Shown piece by piece: positions 44,016 through 51,716 of a stretch of 64,000 nucleotides of DNA; position 1 is the first letter of the stretch, and every line of letters begins with the position of its first letter. A model generated the notes under the pieces. It was not told the DNA's origin. It saw nothing but the letters and a program-made list of their open reading frames with translations, and searched no databases. Source of the DNA: Mesorhizobium sp. M7A.F.Ca.US.008.03.1.1. GTDB taxonomy: Bacteria > Pseudomonadota > Alphaproteobacteria > Rhizobiales > Rhizobiaceae. Both the position numbers and the translations under genes were made by a program. The stretch covers positions 124,001 through 188,000 of the forward strand of contig NZ_RZRU01000011.1 of NCBI RefSeq assembly GCF_003997495.1, given 5' to 3'.

Positions 44016-46439
44016 TCAATCCGGACGCTTCGGCGCCGCATCAGGATCCTGTTCCCACTTCCACTCAAGGATCTCCGGCATATCCTGTCCATGGGCGCGA
44101 ATATAGGCTCGATGTTCAAGCAGCTTGCTGTCCATCGCCTGCTTCAGGCCGACCCGCATGCTCTTCAATCGCGGAACCCAGTCGAGGACGCTTTTGACGA
44201 TATGAAACCGGTCGAGGCCATTCAACACCGTCATGTCGAAGGGTGTCGTGGTCGTGCCCTCCTCGTTGTAGCCGCGGACATGGATGTTGTCATGGTTGGT
44301 GCGTCGATAGGTCAGGCGGTGGATCGTCCAGGGATAGCCGTGATAGGCAAAGATGACCGGCTTGTCGGCGGTGAACAGCGCATCGAAATCGCGATCCGAC
44401 AGACCGTGCGGATGATATTCCTTTGGCTGTAGCGTCATCAGGTCGACGACATTGACCACCCTGATCCTGAGATCAGGAACCTGTTGCCTGAGGATCTGCA
44501 CGGCGGCCAGAGTTTCGAGGGTTGGAACATCGCCGGCGCAAGCCATTACGACGTCAGGCTCAGCCCCATCATGTGTCGACGCCCAGTCCCAGATGCCGAT
44601 CCCTGCCCTGCAGTGAACGATTGCCTTGTCCATCGACAGCCACTGCCATGACGGTGGCTTGCCGGCGACGATGACGTTGATGCGGTTCCATGTCTGCAGC
44701 ACGTGGTCGGTCACGCACAGCAAGGTGTTGGCGTCCGGCGGCAGGTAGACCCGCACGACATCGGCCTTCTTGTTGAGAGCAACGTCGATGAAGCCGGGAT
44801 CCTGATGGCTGAAGCCATTGTGTTCCTGATGCCAGACATGGCTCGACAACAGATAATTCAGCGATGCGATCGGCCGCCGCCAAGGGATGTCGCGGCAAGC
44901 ATCCAGCCATTTCGCATGCTGGTTGAACATGGAATCGACGATGTGGATGAACGCCTCGTAGCAGGAAAACAGGCCATGGCGTCCGGTGAGCAGGTAGCCC
45001 TCCAGCCAGCCCTGGCAGGTGTGCTCGGAGAGGATTTCGAGCACCCGGCCATCACGCCCGAGATGAACGTCTTCGGGCAGGGTTTTTTCCATCCAGCCAC
45101 GCTCGGTCACTTCAAACACGTCCTGAAGGCGGTTTGAGGCAGTCTCGTCCGGGCCGACGATCCTGAAGTTCTTCGAGGCCTCGTTCAACTGCATGACATC
45201 ACGCAGGAAGCTGCCCATAACCCGCGTCGACTCGGCCTTGATGGCGCCAGGGCGCCCGAGCGCAATCGCGTGATCTTGCAACGCCGGCAGATCGAGAGAC
45301 CTGCGCAGCAGGCCGCCATTGGCATGCGGGTTGGCGCTCATCCGTCTTGATGCCTGCGGTGCCGTGGCGCTGATCGAGGCGACAGGAGCGCCGGCGGCAT
45401 CGAACAGCTCTTCTGGGCGGTAGCTTTTCAGCCACTCCTCAAGCAGCTTGAGATGGGCGGGGTTCTCCGCAAGACTTGACAACGGAACCTGGTGGGACCG
45501 CCAAAAGCCCTCGGTCTTCAGGCCGTCAACCTCTTTCGGCCCCGTCCACCCCTTGGGGCTGCGCAGCACGATCATCGGCCATCTCGGCCGTGACGCGATG
45601 GCCGCAGATCCGTTGCGTGCCGCATGCTGGATAACCTGGATCCGATCAAACGCATCGTCGAGCACGCTCGCCATTCGCTCATGCATAAGGGCCGGCTCAT
45701 AGCCCTCTACGAACAACGGCTCATAGCCGTAGCCGACGAACAGCGACCGCAATTCGTCTTCGGGAATGCGGGCCAGGATGGTTGGATTGGCAATCTTGTA
45801 GCCGTTCAGGTGCAGGATCGGCAGAACCGCCCCGTCGCGCGCGGGGTTGAGGAATTTGTTGGAATGCCATGCGGTGGCGAGTGGCCCTGTTTCCGCTTCA
45901 CCGTCACCGACAACACAGGCAACGACCAGATCGGGATTGTCGAAGGCGGCGCCATAGGCATGCGAAAGCGAATAGCCCAGCTCGCCGCCCTCATGGATCG
46001 AGCCGGGCACGTCTGGTGCGGCATGGCTCGGGATGCCGCCGGGAAACGAGAACTGCCGGAACAGTTTGCGCATTCCCTGCTCATCCATCGAAATATCGGG
46101 ATTGAGCTCACTATACGTGCCCTCGAGATAAGTGTTCGCCACCATTGCCGGGCCGCCATGGCCGGGGCCGCAGATGTAGATCACATTCGTGTCCCTGAGG
46201 CGGATGACGCGGTTAAGGTGCGCGTAAATGAAACTTAGACCCGGCGACGTTCCCCAGTGGCCGAGGAGACGCGGCTTGACGTGCTCCAGCCGCAACGGTT
46301 CGCGCAGCAGCGGATTGTCGAGCAGATAGATCTGGCCGATCGTCAGATAGTTGGCGGCGCGCCAATAGGCATCAATGTCGCGCAGCTGGCGCTCTGAAAG
46401 CCGGTCGCCGGAAGCTGGTATTGTGTTATGCTCGGTCAT
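44016..46439 (-). CDS. xfp: Xylulose-5-phosphate/fructose-6-phosphate phosphoketolase
   Basis: Thiamine-diphosphate enzyme that splits xylulose 5-phosphate (and often fructose 6-phosphate) with phosphate into acetyl phosphate and a triose or tetrose phosphate. The 807-residue sequence has [20 protein letters not shown], the ThDP/metal motif [20 protein letters not shown] (near 180) and [23 protein letters not shown] 46439 is chosen as it opens the family N-terminus ([19 protein letters not shown]). It lies between the beta-CASP protein and acetate kinase on one strand. Confidence 0.95.
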   Translation of the reverse strand: MTEHNTIPASGDRLSERQLRDIDAYWRAANYLTIGQIYLLDNPLLREPLRLEHVKPRLLGHWGTSPGLSFIYAHLNRVIRLRDTNVIYICGPGHGGPAMVANTYLEGTYSELNPDISMDEQGMRKLFRQFSFPGGIPSHAAPDVPGSIHEGGELGYSLSHAYGAAFDNPDLVVACVVGDGEAETGPLATAWHSNKFLNPARDGAVLPILHLNGYKIANPTILARIPEDELRSLFVGYGYEPLFVEGYEPALMHERMASVLDDAFDRIQVIQHAARNGSAAIASRPRWPMIVLRSPKGWTGPKEVDGLKTEGFWRSHQVPLSSLAENPAHLKLLEEWLKSYRPEELFDAAGAPVASISATAPQASRRMSANPHANGGLLRRSLDLPALQDHAIALGRPGAIKAESTRVMGSFLRDVMQLNEASKNFRIVGPDETASNRLQDVFEVTERGWMEKTLPEDVHLGRDGRVLEILSEHTCQGWLEGYLLTGRHGLFSCYEAFIHIVDSMFNQHAKWLDACRDIPWRRPIASLNYLLSSHVWHQEHNGFSHQDPGFIDVALNKKADVVRVYLPPDANTLLCVTDHVLQTWNRINVIVAGKPPSWQWLSMDKAIVHCRAGIGIWDWASTHDGAEPDVVMACAGDVPTLETLAAVQILRQQVPDLRIRVVNVVDLMTLQPKEYHPHGLSDRDFDALFTADKPVIFAYHGYPWTIHRLTYRRTNHDNIHVRGYNEEGTTTTPFDMTVLNGLDRFHIVKSVLDWVPRLKSMRVGLKQAMDSKLLEHRAYIRAHGQDMPEILEWKWEQDPDAAPKRPD

Positions 46440-46562
46440 GTCCGGCTCCCATCGTCTGTTAGCACCCTGTCGCCTGGACTGCGACATGAGCCAGTGTTCG
46501 TCGATCTGCAGCGAATGGACACCAACGCGCTCGCGCGCGTTCAGTTCATCGCTTCGCGGCCC

Positions 46563-48164
46563 CTACGCGTCCTTGTCCTCTAGCGCTCTGCGCATCCTCC
46601 TGATCATCGCTGCGCGACCCCGTTCGTCGGCTGCGGCGCTGACCGCCTCATTGATATCGAGGAGAAGCTTTGAAAGGTCATTGTGCCAGTCGAGGCGGGC
46701 AATCTTTTCCGGCTTCAGACGGCGGGGCTCGTTGACCTCGACCGGCAAACTGCGACCGGGGGTCAATTGGAAAGCATCGTCTAGCCTCGGGATAATGATC
46801 CTGTCTTCGGGTATCAGTCCTGCAAGCCTGCCACGCAGGCCGTTGAGTCCAGCCTCCTCCCCATGCGTCAGGAACACCTGCTGCCTCACCGGAGTTCGGG
46901 CCCTGAGCCAGGCGACCAGTTCACTGGCGTCGGCGTGGCCGGAATAGAGGTCGAACAGGCTGATGTGTGCCTTGACCTCGACTTCCTCACCCTGGATGCG
47001 CACGCGCTGCGCGCCGTCGAGCAGGATCCTCCCGAGCGACCCTTGGGCCTGATATCCGGCCATCATCACCGTGGCGTTCCTGCGCCAGAGATTGGCCTTG
47101 AGATGATGGCGGATACGCCCCGCATCGCACATGCCGCTGGCGGCGATCACCACGAAGAAACCGCTCAGGCGGTTGATCGCCTTGCTTTGTTCCACCGTCT
47201 CTGTGAAGCGCAGTTCCTTCGAGTTGAGAGCTTGGCGCAGCACGTCACCCTGTTCGATTTCGTTGGCGTGCCGCTCGAAAATCGCACTGGCGCGCGTCGC
47301 CAGCGGCGAGTCGACGAAGACTGGAGCTGTCGGCACGGCGCCGGTCGTCATGAGCAGATGGAGATCGACCAGCAGTTCCTGCGTGCGCTCCACTGCGAAG
47401 GACGGAACGATCAGCGGGCCATGTTGATCGGCGGCGCCACGCACCACGTCGCCGAGCTGCGATCGCCGCTGCTCGGGCGAGACATCGGGCCGGTCCCTGT
47501 CTCCGTAGGTCGATTCGCAGATCAGATAGTCCACCCCGGCTGGACCTTCAGGATCGGTCTGGAGCAGCTTGTGGCCTGGACCGATGTCGCCCGAAAATAT
47601 GATGCGCAGCGGCGCACCGTGTCGGTCGATCTCCAGCTCGACAGATGCCGAACCGAGTAGATGGCCAGCGTTCCAGAAGCGGACGCGGAGGCCTTCGGCG
47701 ACGGTGGTCCATTCGCCGTATTCAACAGCCCGGAACAATGTCATGCACGCGGCGGCATCCTGCTGACTGTAGATCGGCTCGACGGGCGGCCGCCCGCGCT
47801 GCGCGTTGCGACGATTCAGGTGTTCCACTTCCATTTCCTGGATATGCGCCGAGTCCGGCAGCATGACCGAGCAAAGATCAATGGTGGCGCGGGTCGTATA
47901 GATCGGACCAGAAAAGCCCTGTTTGAGCAGTTTCGGCAGAAGGCCGCTGTGGTCGATATGCGCGTGCGTCAGGATGACGGCGTCAATCGCTTCCGGTGGG
48001 AACGGGAACGCACCATAGTTCAATTCCCGTTCGGACTTCGACCCCTGGAATAGGCCGCAGTCGATGAGGATGCGCGAATGCGGCCTCTCGATCTCATAAC
48101 ATGAGCCGGTGACGCCATGGGCCGCGCCGTGGAAACGCAGGATAGGATCAGTGTCGCCTGTCAT
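46563..48164 (-). CDS. Metallo-beta-lactamase/beta-CASP family RNA-processing-type hydrolase
   Basis: A 533-residue protein of the CPSF73/Ysh1-like family, whose characterised members are zinc-dependent ribonucleases. Zinc ligands are in LTHAHIDHSGLLPKL (near 65), the distal His in WNAGHLLGSASVELE, and GDIGPGHKLL. The beta-CASP part includes ICESTYGDRDRPD, VPSFAVERTQELL and ASGMCDAGRIRHHLKANLW. The C-terminal RMMBL part is FDLYSGHADASELVAWL and FLTHGEEAGLNGL. ATG 48164 opens the domain; the longer frame overlaps the stress-protein gene. It starts 11 bases after that gene and precedes phosphoketolase. Confidence 0.9.
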   Translation of the reverse strand: MTGDTDPILRFHGAAHGVTGSCYEIERPHSRILIDCGLFQGSKSERELNYGAFPFPPEAIDAVILTHAHIDHSGLLPKLLKQGFSGPIYTTRATIDLCSVMLPDSAHIQEMEVEHLNRRNAQRGRPPVEPIYSQQDAAACMTLFRAVEYGEWTTVAEGLRVRFWNAGHLLGSASVELEIDRHGAPLRIIFSGDIGPGHKLLQTDPEGPAGVDYLICESTYGDRDRPDVSPEQRRSQLGDVVRGAADQHGPLIVPSFAVERTQELLVDLHLLMTTGAVPTAPVFVDSPLATRASAIFERHANEIEQGDVLRQALNSKELRFTETVEQSKAINRLSGFFVVIAASGMCDAGRIRHHLKANLWRRNATVMMAGYQAQGSLGRILLDGAQRVRIQGEEVEVKAHISLFDLYSGHADASELVAWLRARTPVRQQVFLTHGEEAGLNGLRGRLAGLIPEDRIIIPRLDDAFQLTPGRSLPVEVNEPRRLKPEKIARLDWHNDLSKLLLDINEAVSAAADERGRAAMIRRMRRALEDKDA

Positions 48165-48175
48165 CTCGCCACAAC

Positions 48176-49012
48176 CTAATGCGACAGCAGAACAGGCAGG
48201 CGCAGATCCGCGAGAATGCCTTCGGTGGCACCGCCAAGCACGAAGTCCCTGATGCGGGAGTGACCATATCCGCCCATGACAAGCAGGTTGCCGCCGATCT
48301 TGAGAGCATGCTCCTGAAGCGCCGTTCCGATTGAACTGTCCCCTGCCTGGATAGAGACGGCCTCGGCCACCAGACCACGCATCCTCAGGCCCAGCGCAAG
48401 GCGTTCGCCGATGCCCTGCCCCGGAAGCGGCTTTTCGTCGGTCACGGTCACGACGGTGACCATCGAGGCAAGTTCGAGAAAAACCCGCGCGTCGGCAACA
48501 GCCCGTGCAGCCACTCGGCTGCCGTCCCAGGCGATAACGACATGTCCAAGGACCTCGACGTCCTGGGAGTCGGGAAGAAGCAGGGTCGGTCGACCCGAGC
48601 CGAACAGTATCGCCTCGGCTAGCATTCGCGCCGTCTGGTTGGCAGGCGCCCAGCCGACCAGGCAGACATCGAAATAGCGGGAGTGGTTCGCGGCAACATC
48701 GCCCATCAGGGCCGGTGGTGCGGTCAACTCCTGCGTGGTGAGGGTCACACCCCCGCGCGCGGCCTCTTGGGTGACTGCCTTGAGCAGGTCTTTGCCACTT
48801 TTGCGGCTGGTCGCCTCGACCTCTTGTATCTTGTAGGGAAGGTCCAGCAAGTAGTTTGAGAGCGCGTTCGAAACGTCGGGGATGTCGACATTGATGGCAA
48901 CGGCATGCAGCGCCGCGTCGATCTGCTGGACGAGAGCGACCGCGTTCGCTCCGATTTTCGAGGAGCTCGCGTCTGGATACGTCGCCAAGGACAGAGAAGC
49001 CATCAGCTTCAT
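48176..49012 (-). CDS. Universal stress protein with two UspA-type halves
   Basis: A 278-residue cytoplasmic protein. The C-terminal UspA domain is clear: GHVVIAWDGSRVAARAVADA (about 150-169) and the ATP-binding GGYGHSRIRDFVLGGATEGI near 250. The N-terminal half is a diverged copy. ATG 49012 is preceded by GGAG at good spacing, whereas the longer frame to 49060 is unconserved. An FNR-like box lies about 83 bases upstream. It leads the operon with the beta-CASP protein, phosphoketolase and acetate kinase, consistent with a low-oxygen or starvation response. Confidence 0.88.
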   Translation of the reverse strand: MKLMASLSLATYPDASSSKIGANAVALVQQIDAALHAVAINVDIPDVSNALSNYLLDLPYKIQEVEATSRKSGKDLLKAVTQEAARGGVTLTTQELTAPPALMGDVAANHSRYFDVCLVGWAPANQTARMLAEAILFGSGRPTLLLPDSQDVEVLGHVVIAWDGSRVAARAVADARVFLELASMVTVVTVTDEKPLPGQGIGERLALGLRMRGLVAEAVSIQAGDSSIGTALQEHALKIGGNLLVMGGYGHSRIRDFVLGGATEGILADLRLPVLLSH

Positions 49013-49088
49013 TGGGATCGTCTCCATCGTCGGACGGCCCACTGCCATCCTTTGCAACATCCTGTAGTCGCAATGGACGAGACGAGCT

Positions 49089-49102
49089 TTGACCTAGCGC
49101 AA
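49089..49102 (-). promoter_or_regulatory. FNR/FixK-type box D (weak)
   Basis: Plus strand TTGAC-CTAG-CGCAA, with two mismatches in the right arm to the FNR-type consensus. Its centre is about 83 bases before ATG 49012, nearly the same spacing as boxes B and C from their genes. The rest of the 49061-49325 region, about 265 bases, shows no gene I can support. Confidence 0.4.
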
Positions 49103-49325
49103 ATGCGGGCCGTCAATGGCGAATTCGTAATTCACAGCTTCATCGATCCGGGGGATTTCGAAGAGATTCAAGTTTCTGACCCCGCAAGTAGCCAAGTCGC
49201 TCAGCCGATGATGGGACAGCACATCCGCGCGAAACATTCGGAAGCCTCAACGTCAATGCAGTCATCAATTTGGTGTGCGAGCCGGCAATGCACCCTCTTC
49301 CGACTGCTGACCTCAATCTGGTTGC

Positions 49326-51245
49326 CTAAGACACCACGTCGATGACCACCATCAGCCCGCCACCGCCCTTCTCCTCAACGTTGTTATTGGTCGTATGATG
49401 CGGGATATGGCAGTGGATTAGCCACTTGCCGGGCTCGCGCGCCTTCCAGACGACGTCGTAGCGCTGGCCCGGCCCGACATTGATCGTGTCGGCGAGGAAC
49501 CGCGCCGAAGCAGGGATCGTCTCACCGTCGCGCGCCACCACCTCGAACGGGCCACCATGGATGTGCATGGGGTGGATGAAGCCATTGTTGGTGCCGATGA
49601 AGCGCACCTTCAAGGTTTCGCCGACCTTCATATGGATGGTCTCGGTTGAGGGATAGGCCTTGCCGTTGATGGTGAAGAAGTTCGGCATGCCGCCGTCCAT
49701 CGGCATCGAAGGATAGGTCAGGCCCTCCCGCAGCAGCCATTCCTGCAACTGGATGACATAGTCGTGGTCGGCCGCAACTTCGTCGGCGGGGTTCGCCGGA
49801 TCGATTATCATCGCGCCGTAGAGGCCAAGCGCCTGCGTTCGGTCCGGCTTGGCGTGTGGATGGTAGAAATAGGTGCCGTGCTGGGTCGCGGTGAACTCAT
49901 AGGAATAGGTCTGGCCCGGCTCTATCGGCGGCTGTGTGATCTCCGCCGGCCCGTCCATCTGGTTCGGCAGGATCATGCCGTGCCAGTGGATTGTTGTCTC
50001 CTCAGGCAGCGCATTGGTGACATTGACCCGGATTCGGTCGCCTTGGCGAATATGAATGCGCGGGCCGGGAATTTCGCCATTATAGGCATAGCCGTCTACG
50101 GTCACATTTGGCAGGATGTGCCAACCGATTACCGACGGCCTTAGGTCGAAGACTTTCACGCCGTTTTGGATCCGGAATGGCAGGTCCTGGTCGCCTTTGG
50201 CGGCAAGGTCGTAGGACGTTTTCACACCGCGCGGATCGACCGCTGCCATGTCGCGCATCGTGTCGGCCGGAGTGTCGCGGTCCATGATCATGCCTTGGGG
50301 CATGATGGCCCCGCCGACATCGCGCGCCGAGAGCGTCATGTTGAGCCAGTTCGCCGGTGCGATCATGCCGATGGCGAGCGCTACCAGTGAGACCATGCCG
50401 AGGGCTGCGATCTGCGGCGTCGTGGCATCCGTCTCCATTTGATGGGAATCGTGGTCGGCACTTTGATTGTCATGGCCTTTCCCTCGGTGATCGGCGGCGG
50501 CGGCGGCCTGATGCTGCTGGTGTTGCATCAGCATCGAAGCACGCTGCTCTGTGGCAGGCCGGTGCCGGGCTCCCGCCTCGTCCCGTTGTGTCATGAGCCC
50601 ATGTTTGAGGCCGCGTGCCACCAGCCAGACATTGGCCGGATAGGCCAGCGTGAACCCGGCGATGACGCCGAGCGACATCACGCCCCAAAACAGCAGTTCC
50701 GTCGGCTCCATGGCGCGCATGTCGCGCCCCATCATCAGGAAGCTCATGACCGGCGCCATGCCGGCCATCATGAAGTTCATGGAAATGAATTCGGGCAGGA
50801 AGCTCTTGCGGACATTCTCCCAATAGGTGCCGCCCATCATCGATTTCATGAATAGCGACTGGAAGATGAACAGGCCAAAGGCAAAGCCGGCGAGATATTC
50901 GACAATCAGATCGATCCACATCGGCAGGCCGAGCGTCGCGGTGATGACGGCGGCAAGAATAATGCCGGTCGCGTCACCGGCCACGCAGTGGATGGTCGAG
51001 CCGACGCCCTGTTTCCAAAGCGGCTTGGTGAAATCCTCGTGCTCGCCAGGCCGAGGCTCCTTGTCGGCAAGCACATAAAGCAGCAGGCCGAGGGGTCCCA
51101 TGTACAGGGTCACCAGGATGAAGCCCCATTTCATCACCACCGGCTCGGGATTGTTGCGGTATTGATCGACACCGACACAGAGCGTCGAAGCCGCGGCAAG
51201 TACGAACCAGAAGGCGAGGAAATAGTCGATCGGCTGGATGAACAT
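49326..51245 (-). CDS. DUF4396 membrane domain fused to a two-domain multicopper oxidase
   Basis: One 639-residue protein. Residues 1-220 carry five or so helices and match DUF4396 (YFLAFWFVLAAASTLCVGVD, WKQGVGSTIHCVAGDATGII, PEFISMNFMMAGMAPVMSFL). A His/Gln-rich linker (about 225-275) leads to another helix. The oxidase part (about 340-639) has IHWHGMILPNQMDG, YFYHPHAKPD, HPMHIHGGPFEV and IHCHIPHHTTNNN. With about 300 residues it is two-domain, laccase-like. The oxidase would face the periplasm while anchored. It follows copZ by 91 bases containing a hairpin. Confidence 0.88.
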   Translation of the reverse strand: MFIQPIDYFLAFWFVLAAASTLCVGVDQYRNNPEPVVMKWGFILVTLYMGPLGLLLYVLADKEPRPGEHEDFTKPLWKQGVGSTIHCVAGDATGIILAAVITATLGLPMWIDLIVEYLAGFAFGLFIFQSLFMKSMMGGTYWENVRKSFLPEFISMNFMMAGMAPVMSFLMMGRDMRAMEPTELLFWGVMSLGVIAGFTLAYPANVWLVARGLKHGLMTQRDEAGARHRPATEQRASMLMQHQQHQAAAAADHRGKGHDNQSADHDSHQMETDATTPQIAALGMVSLVALAIGMIAPANWLNMTLSARDVGGAIMPQGMIMDRDTPADTMRDMAAVDPRGVKTSYDLAAKGDQDLPFRIQNGVKVFDLRPSVIGWHILPNVTVDGYAYNGEIPGPRIHIRQGDRIRVNVTNALPEETTIHWHGMILPNQMDGPAEITQPPIEPGQTYSYEFTATQHGTYFYHPHAKPDRTQALGLYGAMIIDPANPADEVAADHDYVIQLQEWLLREGLTYPSMPMDGGMPNFFTINGKAYPSTETIHMKVGETLKVRFIGTNNGFIHPMHIHGGPFEVVARDGETIPASARFLADTINVGPGQRYDVVWKAREPGKWLIHCHIPHHTTNNNVEEKGGGGLMVVIDVVS

Positions 51246-51291
51246 GATTTAACCTTGCGCCCCCACGCCAGTCGGTTCAATCAAGCACTAA

Positions 51292-51324
51292 CGCGGCGCG
51301 CGGGACAATGATCCCGCCGCCGCG
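51292..51324 (-). terminator. GC hairpin after copZ (possible attenuator)
   Basis: A strong inverted repeat, GCGGCG..GGGA with a short loop and TCCC..CGCCGC, lies 13 bases downstream of the copZ stop and 47 bases before the DUF4396-oxidase start. There is no good T run, so complete termination is uncertain; it may stabilise the copZ end of the transcript. Confidence 0.45.
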
Positions 51325-51336
51325 TTGATGAGAGTC

Positions 51337-51540
51337 TCAGGCGGCCAGCTTTTCGTTTTCGTAGCCGGCCGAACGGATCACTTCGCAAATTGCATTCTCG
51401 CTGGCACCGGTTTCGACCGCTACCGTCGATGATGCGAGATCGACAGCGACCCGCGCCTCCGGATCGACGCTTTTTACAGCTTTATCGATCGTGCTGGCGC
51501 AGTGGCCGCAGCTCATCTCGGGTACTTTCAGTTTCAACAT
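51337..51540 (-). CDS. copZ: Copper chaperone CopZ (HMA domain)
   Basis: A 67-residue single heavy-metal-associated domain that carries Cu(I) in the cytoplasm to the CopA pump. It reads LKLKVPEMSCGHCASTIDKA, with the metal-binding MxCxxC cysteines at about residues 11 and 14, and ends ICEVIRSAGYENEKLAA. A methionine at 51543 is an alternative first codon. It is transcribed from a CueR-type promoter at 51570-51600 and diverges from copA. Confidence 0.92.
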   Translation of the reverse strand: MLKLKVPEMSCGHCASTIDKAVKSVDPEARVAVDLASSTVAVETGASENAICEVIRSAGYENEKLAA

Positions 51541-51569
51541 CACAGCTCTCCTTTGTTGCCGATGGGAGC

Positions 51570-51600
51570 TTTATGAGGCTTCCCACCGTTGGAAGGTCAA
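51570..51600 (-). promoter_or_regulatory. CueR-type promoter for copZ
   Basis: On the minus strand: TTGACC (-35, 51595-51600), a 19-base spacer containing the dyad CTTCCA-ACGG-TGGGAAG, and CATAAA (-10, 51570-51575). The overlong spacer with a dyad between the two boxes is the hallmark of promoters that MerR-family regulators such as CueR activate by DNA distortion. Confidence 0.75.
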
Positions 51601-51650
51601 GGGCGTGCCTGCCTCCTTCATCATTTTTCTGATTGCTCGAGAGAATGCCC

Positions 51651-51681
51651 TTGACCTTACCATGATGGGAACCTTTATCTA
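51651..51681 (+). promoter_or_regulatory. CueR-type promoter for copA
   Basis: TTGACC (-35, 51651-51656), a 19-base spacer TTACCATGATGGGAACCTT with a partial dyad around CCATGATGG, and a weak -10 TATCTA (51676-51681), ending 35 bases before the copA start. It runs back to back with the copZ promoter, so one regulator could switch on both. Confidence 0.7.
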
Positions 51682-51716
51682 TAGCTGCGATGACCCATCG
51701 AGGGAGTTGCAAGGAC

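Noticed and set aside
49103..49325. Small plus-strand frame between the USP and DUF4396-oxidase genes
   Set aside because: No ribosome binding site, no domain and no conserved feature.
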